Both the position numbers and the translations under genes were made by a program. From positions 1-43,200 of the IMG/VR virus record IMGVR_UViG_3300042301_002397: DNA of 43,200 bases; one strand, written 5' to 3'. Within the stretch, counting starts at the first letter, position 1. Every line of letters starts with the position of its first letter. Source of the stretch: a virus. The notes under the pieces were generated by a model. That model made no database searches. It saw only the letters and a list, made by a program, of their open reading frames with translations, and was not told where the DNA came from. Positions 1-4,768 of this stretch are shown here, one piece after another.

Positions 1-120
1 CCGACATCGTCAACGGATTTCGCGTTTTTTTTCAGATATTTTTTTTGCGTTTGCGCTTGACAACCGGCCTGGAGTCAAGGAAAAAAGCGTACAAAAAAGA
101 AAAATTTTTCTACAAAAAAA
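1..120. promoter_or_regulatory. Upstream half of regulatory module copy 1
   Basis: Non-coding stretch with two T8 tracts (A8 on the minus strand), an inverted repeat CTTGAC...GTCAAG around 56-77, and the palindrome GAAAAATTTTTC near 100-111. The order T8-spacer-T8, GCGTTT, CTTGA, GTC, AAAAA is also seen at about 890-960, so this is a diverged copy of the same element. It probably lies upstream of a minus-strand gene that continues left of the window. Function is inferred. Confidence 0.4.
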
Positions 121-122
121 GC

Positions 123-151
123 TTGACGTGGCGAGCAAAACATGGTAGACT
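123..151 (+). promoter_or_regulatory. Sigma70-type promoter, copy 1
   Basis: TTGACG at 123-128, a 17-nt spacer and TAGACT at 146-151, preceded by TGG as in an extended -10. The second copy at 1000-1028 keeps the -35, the spacer length and the -10 block, while the spacer start differs, which is what selection on a promoter would leave. It points along the plus strand, antisense to the neighbouring small genes. Confidence 0.6.
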
Positions 152-156
152 TACAA

Positions 157-185
157 GGTGGGGGGACCCCCCCTTCCCCCCCACC
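157..185 (+). ncRNA. G/C hairpin at the predicted 5' end of a short RNA
   Basis: GGTGGGGGG at 157-165 can pair with CCCCCCACC at 177-185. It starts about six bases after the -10 of the promoter at 123-151, so it would sit at the extreme 5' end of the transcript. The equivalent hairpin follows the second promoter at 1035-1060. The complementary strand has two G7 runs. Whether it makes a stable RNA, or what it does, cannot be told from sequence. Confidence 0.4.
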
Positions 186-197
186 TGTAACTCTATA

Positions 198-237
198 GGC
201 TGTACTAGTACAACCGAGGCGCTATACTAGTACAACC
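198..237. repeat. Two tandem TGTACTAGTACA-type stem-loops
   Basis: Two adjacent imperfect stem-loops (198-215 and 221-237) share the core TACTAGTACAACC, and a third decayed copy follows at about 244-256. Related perfect hairpins lie at 1099-1118 and 1463-1482. In the minus direction they fall just after the stop codon of the gene at 250-438. Confidence 0.5.
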
Positions 238-249
238 GGGGGCGATATA

Positions 250-438
250 TTAGTACGTCTGCATATTATATAACTTGTTTAACAATTCGGTATTTCTAAC
301 AATAGCTTCTTGCCAATATAACTTACTAGTAATGTCATTCGTTTTTTCGCAATTTTTAACAATTTCATCCATCTTATCTATCTTATCCATTAAAGCGATA
401 CGAAGGGTGGCGAGTTCGTTGTTGTTAATGTCTTTCAT
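250..438 (-). CDS. Small helical protein, paralogue A
   Basis: A 62-residue protein I do not recognise. It is rich in charged and hydrophobic residues in a helical pattern, with LR near residue 12 and a C-terminal LLNKLYNMQ. It resembles the products of 1249-1440 and 1498-1701, which have the same LR...L arrangement near the start and an MLN/LLN-type end, so the three look like a small family, probably two-helix hairpins. It is the third gene of a minus-strand set (656-844, 447-611, 250-438) with a gap of eight bases after the previous stop. Stem-loops follow its stop. No enzyme motif, signal peptide or membrane segment is visible. Confidence 0.65.
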   Translation of the reverse strand: MKDINNNELATLRIALMDKIDKMDEIVKNCEKTNDITSKLYWQEAIVRNTELLNKLYNMQTY

Positions 439-446
439 ATTGTTAT

Positions 447-611
447 TTAATTAAGGTGTTCGACGATATTGTATGTACCAAAAGGATCGAGCTTCAAACA
501 ATTATTAAACAGTTCGTAAGCTTCATCAATTGACTTGAGGTCACGCTTGAGAATAAGCTTCCACACATTATTCTCAAAGATCTGTACGTTGTATGTAGAA
601 TAGAATTTCAT
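447..611 (-). CDS. Small hypothetical protein, 54 residues
   Basis: Hand translation of the minus strand gives an intact 54-residue frame from ATG at 611 to TAA at 447, beginning MKFYSTYNVQIFENN and ending GTYNIVEHLN. The segment LKSIDEAYELFNNCLKLDPFGTY resembles a single TPR-like helical hairpin (DEAYELFNNCLKLDP), though one repeat is too little to assign. It fills the space between two other minus-strand small genes with no wasted sequence, which supports it as real. Partner and function are unknown. Confidence 0.6.
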   Translation of the reverse strand: MKFYSTYNVQIFENNVWKLILKRDLKSIDEAYELFNNCLKLDPFGTYNIVEHLN

Positions 612-655
612 GTATTAAAAAAAGGTTATTGTAGTATTACTACTACTGTTGTTGT

Positions 656-844
656 TTAGTACTTCCTGTTGAACTCCAATTCGTACATCTCGCGAGAGAA
701 CTTCGCAGTGACCGCCTCGCACTCATCTTCCGTGAGTTCCCGATTCAGCACCTTGCTGAATGCGCTGGTCACATAAGCGACCGTTGAAGTACCGCCGCAC
801 ACTTCGATGTCCAGCAGATCCGACCATTTGATTTCGTTTTCCAT
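656..844 (-). CDS. Small acidic hypothetical protein
   Basis: A protein of about 62 residues starting MENEIKWSDLLDIEV and ending MYELEFNRKY. I chose the ATG at 844; a TTG at 850 in the same frame would add two residues. The middle has AYVTSAFSKVLNRELTEDECEAV, a helix-turn-helix-like alternation without enough signal to call a DNA-binding motif. It is the first gene downstream (minus direction) of regulatory module copy 2, and an A8-GTA-A8 tract lies about 45 bases upstream of the start. Function unknown. Confidence 0.6.
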   Translation of the reverse strand: MENEIKWSDLLDIEVCGGTSTVAYVTSAFSKVLNRELTEDECEAVTAKFSREMYELEFNRKY

Positions 845-999
845 GCCCAAAGATTAGACGAAAGGCTGAGATTCGTCCACATCTTTCGTATATTTTTTTT
901 ACTTTTTTTTGAGCGTGGACCTGGCGTTTACACTTGAAATCTTCGCGCGAAGTCGAGAAAAATCGTGCGAAAAAAGACGATTTTTTTCTGAAAAAAGTG
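845..999. promoter_or_regulatory. Upstream half of regulatory module copy 2
   Basis: Contains the paired T8 tracts at 893-910, the 12-base palindrome CTTCGCGCGAAG near 939-952, and an AT-rich stem (AAAAATCGT with ACGATTTTT) around 958-985. The order of elements matches 1-120. It lies between the minus-strand gene at 656-844 and the plus-strand promoter at 1000-1028, so it probably controls one or both directions. Confidence 0.4.
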
Positions 1000-1028
1000 T
1001 TGACAACCATCGCGAAACATGGTAGACT
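1000..1028 (+). promoter_or_regulatory. Sigma70-type promoter, copy 2
   Basis: TTGACA at 1000-1005, 17-nt spacer, TAGACT at 1023-1028 with TGG in front. The block AACATGGTAGACTTACAA is identical to copy 1. The consensus -35 and exact 17-base spacing make this the better of the two. It reads away from the gene at 656-844 and antisense to the genes at 1131-1701. Confidence 0.65.
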
Positions 1029-1034
1029 TACAAT

Positions 1035-1060
1035 GAGGGGGGACCCCCCCTCTCCCCCCC
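1035..1060 (+). ncRNA. G/C hairpin after promoter copy 2
   Basis: GAGGGGGG at 1035-1042 is followed by two C6-C7 runs able to pair with it (1044-1050 and 1054-1060), giving alternative stems. It is followed by CCTGTAACTCTATA, identical to the sequence after the hairpin at 157-185. Probable 5' structure of a short plus-strand transcript; role unknown. Confidence 0.4.
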
Positions 1061-1098
1061 GCCTGTAACTCTATACGCTATACTACTATAAGGAATCA

Positions 1099-1118
1099 GG
1101 GCTGTACTACTACAGCCC
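1099..1118. repeat. Perfect 8-bp stem-loop GGGCTGTA-CTAC-TACAGCCC
   Basis: Perfect inverted repeat in the 3' region of the minus-strand gene ending at 1131. A nearly identical hairpin lies at the same place after the gene ending at 1498. There is no strong U run on either strand, so it may be a weak terminator, a processing site or an RNA-stabilising 3' structure. Confidence 0.55.
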
Positions 1119-1130
1119 CGACTATTGTAT

Positions 1131-1232
1131 TTACTTAGCCTTGTGGTCTCTAATGATATCCACACCTATCACACAGATAGTGATACAGATAGTGATACAG
1201 ATGAGCGCCGCGTTTGATATATGTATGTCCAT
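1131..1232 (-). CDS. Putative 33-residue membrane microprotein
   Basis: Hand translation of the minus strand from ATG at 1232 to TAA at 1131 gives 33 residues: a short polar start, a hydrophobic run ALICITICITICVIGVDII and a charged tail RDHKAK. This is the pattern of a single-pass membrane peptide. The hydrophobic run is coded by a threefold near-repeat of AGTGATACAGAT (plus-strand reading, about 1178-1201), so it may have grown by slippage. It sits between the gene at 1249-1440 and the hairpin at 1099-1118. It could be a chance frame, but its snug fit in the gene row argues for it. Confidence 0.45.
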   Translation of the reverse strand: MDIHISNAALICITICITICVIGVDIIRDHKAK

Positions 1233-1248
1233 GTTATTATATATATTA

Positions 1249-1440
1249 TTACAATCCCTGCATATTATTAAGTAGATTAGTATAGTAATCCAGGTCTCTT
1301 ACATACTTAATTGTACCGGCCTTATCACTATTAGCTATTGCTCTATCTATACGGTGTTCTAACTCATGCTTCATTCCTATTACTAGAACGCGTAGGTTAC
1401 TATAATCAGTAGATGTCAATTGTACTTTGTTGTTATTCAT
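1249..1440 (-). CDS. Small helical protein, paralogue B
   Basis: A 63-residue protein with LRVLVIGMKHELEHRIDRAI in the first half and LDYYTNLLNNMQGL at the end. It aligns by eye with the product of 1498-1701 (LR..LE.RM.EL..RID) and more weakly with that of 250-438 (LLN.MQ end). Probably a two-helix hairpin. It lies in a minus-strand row with 1498-1701 upstream and 1131-1232 downstream. The conserved hairpin at 1463-1482 separates it from the upstream gene. No catalytic motif; function unknown. Confidence 0.65.
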   Translation of the reverse strand: MNNNKVQLTSTDYSNLRVLVIGMKHELEHRIDRAIANSDKAGTIKYVRDLDYYTNLLNNMQGL

Positions 1441-1462
1441 GTTGTTATATAGTTATTGTAAA

Positions 1463-1482
1463 GGGCTGTGCTAACACAGCCC
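1463..1482. repeat. Perfect 8-bp stem-loop GGGCTGTG-CTAA-CACAGCCC
   Basis: Perfect inverted repeat between two minus-strand genes, 15 bases after the stop at 1498. The flank TGTTGTATTACC matches the flank of the hairpin at 1099-1118 (TATTGTATTTAC), so the repeat unit is larger than the stem. The base changes between the two stems are compensatory (A-T to G-C), which supports selection on the RNA fold. Confidence 0.55.
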
Positions 1483-1497
1483 CTGTTGTATTACCTG

Positions 1498-1701
1498 TTA
1501 TTTAAGAGTTACGTAAGAGCAAGCGTTTAACATATTTTGCATTGCAGTCGCCTCATTTAAATCCATTTGAAATAGATTAGCAGTACCGGGCAAGTTAATG
1601 TGATGACAATCGTCAATGCGCTTTTGTAGTTCGGCCATACGTAGTTCTAGACCTTGGCGCAATTGGATGATTTGATTTACAGAAAGTGTTTGTTGTGACA
1701 T
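1498..1701 (-). CDS. Small helical protein, paralogue C
   Basis: A 67-residue protein beginning MSQQTLSVNQIIQLRQGLE with the core LELRMAELQKRIDDC and a second helix ending MQNMLNAC. It matches the product of 1249-1440 in length, in the LR...RM.EL..RID core and in the MLN end, so the two are paralogues. It follows the 1734-1904 gene on the minus strand after 32 bases. It resembles the many short uncharacterised proteins of phage early regions, some of which bind host proteins, but nothing here shows a target. Confidence 0.65.
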   Translation of the reverse strand: MSQQTLSVNQIIQLRQGLELRMAELQKRIDDCHHINLPGTANLFQMDLNEATAMQNMLNACSYVTLK

Positions 1702-1733
1702 ATTGTTATTGTATTAAAGTTGTTGTTGTTGTG

Positions 1734-1904
1734 TTAGATGTTGTCGACGTATTCAACAAGGCGATCCCATGCCGCTTCGACTTCGTCGAATTGAGCGGAA
1801 ACCATGTCGAACCATGCGTTCGCTTCGGTGATTTCTTCGAAGCTCAGGGTGATCATGTCGCTCATGTTGCTCTCTGCGCTGATGTTGGCGAATTCGTTTG
1901 TCAT
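1734..1904 (-). CDS. Small acidic hypothetical protein, 56 residues
   Basis: Hand translation of the minus strand from ATG at 1904 to TAA at 1734 gives MTNEFANISAESNM at the start and AAWDRLVEYVDNI at the end, 56 residues, strongly acidic and helical (SFEEITEANAWFDMVSAQFD). An AAGG lies about 9 bases before the ATG. An A8-GTG-A8 tract lies about 40 bases upstream, like those before 656-844 and 1959-2198. Codon use is GC-rich and like its neighbours. A plus-strand frame over the same bases (1686-1922) is its shadow. Function unknown. Confidence 0.6.
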   Translation of the reverse strand: MTNEFANISAESNMSDMITLSFEEITEANAWFDMVSAQFDEVEAAWDRLVEYVDNI

Positions 1905-1958
1905 GGTGTTACCTTAGTCTAGTTGGCGTTTTCTGTCTACTTTTTTTTCACTTTTTTT

Positions 1959-2198
1959 TCAGACCTCAACCATCGTTCCGTTGTTGTTGCGGAAGTAGCT
2001 TCCGCTGCTGCTGCGCTTTGCAAGCGGGGCGAAGTCAACCGTTTTCGCAGGAACCGTCACGCTGATGTTGGCGATTGCTTCCGCCTCAGTCTTGCCGTGT
2101 GACACGCCAGTCGTGCCGTCCGCGTTGCGGTACGTCACGCCAACCAGCGCAACCGTCTTGAACTTGCTCACCTTCAGAATCACAATCTCGTTTTGCAT
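1959..2198 (-). CDS. Small basic hypothetical protein
   Basis: About 79 residues from ATG at 2198 (MQNEIVILKVSKFKTVALVGV). In-frame starts at 2204 (ATG) and 2213 (GTG) would add two or five residues. The centre reads VTYRNADGTTGVSHGKTEAEAIANI, a beta-turn-beta-helix pattern with the G-x-T-x-x-E-A-x-x-N form of small HicB-like or double-stranded-RNA-binding-like folds; this is only a suggestion. The end is polar (KRSSSGSYFRNNNGTMVEV). An A8-GTG-AGA7 tract lies about 40 bases upstream. It is the first gene of the minus-strand row. Confidence 0.6.
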   Translation of the reverse strand: MQNEIVILKVSKFKTVALVGVTYRNADGTTGVSHGKTEAEAIANISVTVPAKTVDFAPLAKRSSSGSYFRNNNGTMVEV

Positions 2199-2213
2199 GT
2201 ACATACAATGCAC

Positions 2214-2543
2214 GAAATTTTGCAGGTCGTCAATTTTTATCTGCTTTTTTTCTCACTTTTTTTTGATGGCCTGGCCGCAGTAGATTGGCACACATCCTGC
2301 TCCCAGCACACACCGTGCCAACCCCCCCCCATTTTTCAAAAAATTTAGACCTTGACATTTTGGGACTAGGGGGGAGGGGATTAATCTCATTCTCCCCAAT
2401 GCACAAAACTAAGCCCCCATTCTCACCTAACTTCCTAAATACATAAACATCTATCTATATATGTTCTATTCATGTATATGTATAAATATGACCATGCCCC
2501 CCATTTTTAGAAAAAAAAGAAAAAGGTGTTTCTCTAAATGCAT
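2214..2543. other. 330-base gene-free spacer between small-gene region and endonuclease gene
   Basis: Holds a paired A-tract on the minus strand (about 2245-2264), a long-range inverted repeat TTGGCAC/GTGCCAA (2284-2320), a run of nine C (2322-2330), a G-rich stretch GGGGGGAGGGGATTAATC (2370-2387) that can pair with CTCCCC at about 2391-2396, then AT-rich sequence with repeated ATATATG/CATGTATATG. I found no open frame, tRNA-like fold or U-tailed terminator in it. It marks the change from GC-richer to AT-rich sequence. Confidence 0.5.
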
Positions 2544-2915
2544 TCATATACAAAAATCGGGAACGATGTTTTTCGAAGATTCGCCTTGTAGATATATCAT
2601 TGCTTTTTTCAAAATCTCTATATCATCATAAAATCGCCCAATACCTAAATTACAATTGTTACATATATATCCTCTAAAGTTGTGCGAATAATGACAATGG
2701 TCTAATATCCATTTTTCTGTATATACATTACAAATCGGGCAAAATCCTGAAATTGGGGGTGGATTTTCGATTCGTAATTTGTTTCTTAACTTTGATAATT
2801 TACCGCTGCAAATCTTACATGTATTTTTGCGCCCACATTCTGATGTTGAAAAATACGGATATTCATCTATATTTTTAATTTCACCACAATTTCGACATTT
2901 TTTGGAAACCACCAT
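2544..2915 (-). CDS. Recombination endonuclease VII-like (HNH/zinc) nuclease
   Basis: A 123-residue protein with the signature of the T4 endonuclease VII family, which cleaves Holliday junctions and branched DNA before packaging. Residues 59-62 form CPIC, 72-75 DHCH, 81-82 RG and 85-89 CNNCN, followed by LGIG..YDD...LKKAMIYL. The two CxxC pairs hold the structural zinc and DHCH carries the catalytic Asp/His. An additional N-terminal Cys set (C7, C10, C27, C33, C36) looks like a second zinc ribbon, often seen in phage homologues. It is divergent from the PhoH-like gene across only 30 bases. On its strand, TATAATAAATAA runs directly up to the ATG, resembling the AT-rich motif seen before late genes. 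Confidence 0.9.
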   Translation of the reverse strand: MVVSKKCRNCGEIKNIDEYPYFSTSECGRKNTCKICSGKLSKLRNKLRIENPPPISGFCPICNVYTEKWILDHCHYSHNFRGYICNNCNLGIGRFYDDIEILKKAMIYLQGESSKNIVPDFCI

Positions 2916-2945
2916 TTATTTATTATAATACAACATCTACTTAAG
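2916..2945. promoter_or_regulatory. 30-bp divergent intergenic region
   Basis: Only 30 bases separate the start codons of the divergent endonuclease and PhoH-like genes. The sequence TATTATAATA at 2921-2930 reads as a TATAATA-type element on both strands. Any promoter here would give a transcript with almost no leader, or the plus-strand genes are transcribed from farther left. The minus-strand reading resembles the motif before 11648 and 18708. Confidence 0.4.
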
Positions 2946-3665
2946 ATGAAACAAAAGAAAAAAGACGAATCTCAAAAGATAGCACAAAGAGAAAAAATCA
3001 AAGACTCTTTAAATGTGAGATCGTTAAAATGGACTGAAAAGCAAAAACAGTTTATCGAATTAGCGACAAATAAAGATACTCGTATTATATTTGTAAATGG
3101 CCCCGCTGGCACTTCTAAAAGTATTATTGCGACTTATGTATCATTGTTATTGTTGAATGATAAGAAAGTGTCTGATATTATATATGTTCGTTCTGCTGTT
3201 GAAAGTAGCGACAGTAAAATTGGATTCTTGCCTGGAGATGCAAGTGAAAAGTTGCAATTCTACAATTTGCCATTTTTGGAAAAGCTAGATGAATTGTTGT
3301 CTCGCGCCGAAGTTGATAAATTGGAAAAAGAAGAGCGGATTTCGATGTATCCAATCAATTATGCGCGAGGTATGAGTTGGGCGGCAAAATCTATTATTCT
3401 CGACGAATGTCAAAACAGCACGAAAAAAGAAATAATCACAGTTCTTACTCGTCTAGGTGAATTTAGTCGTTGTTTCGTTCTTGCTGATCCTATGCAAACA
3501 GATTTGCCATCTAATAAAGCTGGCGGCTTTGAAGATCTGTTTCATTTATTCTCTGATGAAGACAGTAAATCTATGGGTATTTATACGTTTACATTCGACG
3601 AAGAAGATATTGTAAGATCCAAAATTGTAAAATTTATTGTTAATAAACTAAAATCTTCAAAATAA
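2946..3665 (+). CDS. phoH: PhoH-like ATPase
   Basis: A 239-residue protein with the P-loop of the PhoH family: GPAGTSKS at residues 52-59 (Walker A), the family mark KIGFLPGD at 91-98, and SIILDECQN at 149-157 (Walker B). The family is common in marine and other environmental phages; cellular homologues are predicted ATPases linked to phosphate starvation or RNA metabolism, and the phage role is unsettled. The N-terminal 25 residues are Lys-rich. The P-loop reads GTSKS where GTGKT is usual, which is seen in some phage members. First gene of the plus-strand row. Confidence 0.93.
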   Translation: MKQKKKDESQKIAQREKIKDSLNVRSLKWTEKQKQFIELATNKDTRIIFVNGPAGTSKSIIATYVSLLLLNDKKVSDIIYVRSAVESSDSKIGFLPGDASEKLQFYNLPFLEKLDELLSRAEVDKLEKEERISMYPINYARGMSWAAKSIILDECQNSTKKEIITVLTRLGEFSRCFVLADPMQTDLPSNKAGGFEDLFHLFSDEDSKSMGIYTFTFDEEDIVRSKIVKFIVNKLKSSK

Positions 3666-3682
3666 ACACTGTATAATATGTT

Positions 3683-4078
3683 ATGAAGATATACTGCCAA
3701 AAATGTGGGTCGCCGCACGAATCGGCTAATAAACCGAATTTCTGCTTTAATTGCGGAAATTCTTTCGGGATAAAATCTGTGGCATCTTCACCTGTGCAAA
3801 GTAAACAATCGCCGAAACCCATACGGTCGCAATATCGATCTTCAGCAGAAGAAGATGATTATGACGAAGACGAAGATGGATCGCCGATAAACACAGATTT
3901 GGCATTTAGCGCTTCTAAGTTAGATGTTGAAATTGAAAAAGATCATAACTCAACAATAAAAATTGAAAACGTTATTGGATCTTCAACAGGCGGCGAAGTT
4001 TTCCAAAGAAACAATGAAAATGGCGGATATTCAATGGACGATTTTAGAAGAGAAGCAGGTTCGATTAAAAAGCAATAA
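3683..4078 (+). CDS. Zinc-ribbon protein with disordered acidic tail
   Basis: A 131-residue protein. Residues 5-24 form C-x2-C-x12-C-x2-C (YCQKCG ... FCFNCG), a classic zinc ribbon. After it come a Ser/Pro/Gln-rich linker, an acidic tract (about 56-66, EEDDYDEDEDG) and a low-complexity C-terminus. It overlaps the next gene by one base, so it is probably co-expressed with the sigma-like factor. Such phage zinc ribbons may bind RNA polymerase or nucleic acid, but no specific function can be read. CTGTATAATATG stands just upstream of the start. Confidence 0.75.
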   Translation: MKIYCQKCGSPHESANKPNFCFNCGNSFGIKSVASSPVQSKQSPKPIRSQYRSSAEEDDYDEDEDGSPINTDLAFSASKLDVEIEKDHNSTIKIENVIGSSTGGEVFQRNNENGGYSMDDFRREAGSIKKQ

Positions 4079-4767
4079 TGAAAAAGAAACAGTCATCGCC
4101 TTCTTTCGAAGAATCGATAAGTATTATCGATAACGAAATAAGCAAAAGAAGGAACAAATGGAATCTATCTAGCCTAACTTGGATAGATTTTGATGACGTA
4201 TCACAAATCATTAGAATTCATATTTATAAAAAGTGGCATCTTTATAATCCTAAACAGCCTTTGGCTCCTTGGGTAAATAGAATAATATCAAATCAGATAA
4301 AAAACTTAATTCGTAATAATTATCTGAATTTTATAAAGCCGTGCGCCCAATGTCCAGAATCTGAACCTGATGAAGGATGCAAGAAGTTCGGAAAACAATG
4401 TTCGGATTGTCCGTTGTTTAAAGAATGGGAAAGAAACAAAAAGCAAGCATATAATTTAAATATGCCCATTCCTTTCGAGTCTTTGGAAAATTGTTTAGAC
4501 ACAAGTTATCGCGACTCTATTGACATCGACAAGTTTAAGTTGGATTTAGACATCAAGATGAAAGGGTTTTTAAAACCTTTAGAATGGAAATTGTATGAAA
4601 TGTTGTATATCAAGAAAATGACGGAAAAACAAGCGGCTAAAAAAATGGGTTACAAGAGTACAGAAGAAAATAGAAACCCTGGGTATAAGCAGATAAAGAA
4701 TATGCAAAAAGCCATTATAAAAAAGATAAAGATAAGTATTCATAACGGAGATATAGACGTTTACTAA
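4078..4767 (+). CDS. Sigma-like transcription factor with internal Cys cluster
   Basis: A 229-residue protein with the layout of a sigma70-family factor. Residues 35-82 (WIDFDDVSQIIRIHIYKKW...PLAPWVNRIISNQIKNLIR) match region 2: an acidic DD followed by a helix, then a W/R/N helix. Residues 165-212 form a region 4-like helix-turn-helix (LEWKLYEMLYIKKMTEKQAAKKMG). Between them is a Cys cluster, C89, C92, C101, C108 and C111, probably a zinc knuckle. Phages use such factors to direct host RNA polymerase to late promoters. The GTGTAA motifs before downstream structural genes are candidate targets, by inference. It overlaps the zinc-ribbon gene by one base and is followed by the next gene after one base. 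Confidence 0.75.
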   Translation: MKKKQSSPSFEESISIIDNEISKRRNKWNLSSLTWIDFDDVSQIIRIHIYKKWHLYNPKQPLAPWVNRIISNQIKNLIRNNYLNFIKPCAQCPESEPDEGCKKFGKQCSDCPLFKEWERNKKQAYNLNMPIPFESLENCLDTSYRDSIDIDKFKLDLDIKMKGFLKPLEWKLYEMLYIKKMTEKQAAKKMGYKSTEENRNPGYKQIKNMQKAIIKKIKISIHNGDIDVY

Positions 4768-4768
4768 T

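Noticed and set aside
45-230. 61-residue plus-strand frame over regulatory module copy 1
   Set aside because: It runs across the promoter, G/C hairpin and stem-loops, has low-complexity Lys and Pro content and no counterpart in module copy 2.
723-1010. 95-residue minus-strand frame
   Set aside because: It overlaps the better-supported gene at 656-844 in another frame and then crosses the A-tract and hairpins of module copy 2; the product is Arg/Lys/Phe noise.
1686-1922. 78-residue plus-strand frame
   Set aside because: Antisense shadow of the 56-residue minus-strand gene at 1734-1904, which fits the operon direction and has a ribosome site.
2065-2283. 72-residue plus-strand frame
   Set aside because: Antisense shadow of the gene at 1959-2198, running into the A-tract region; no ribosome site.
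2352-2387. Possible third promoter copy (TTGACA ... GGGGGGAGG)
   Set aside because: There is a TTGACA and a later G run, but no -10 hexamer at 16-18 bases and none of the AACATGGTAGACTTACAA block.
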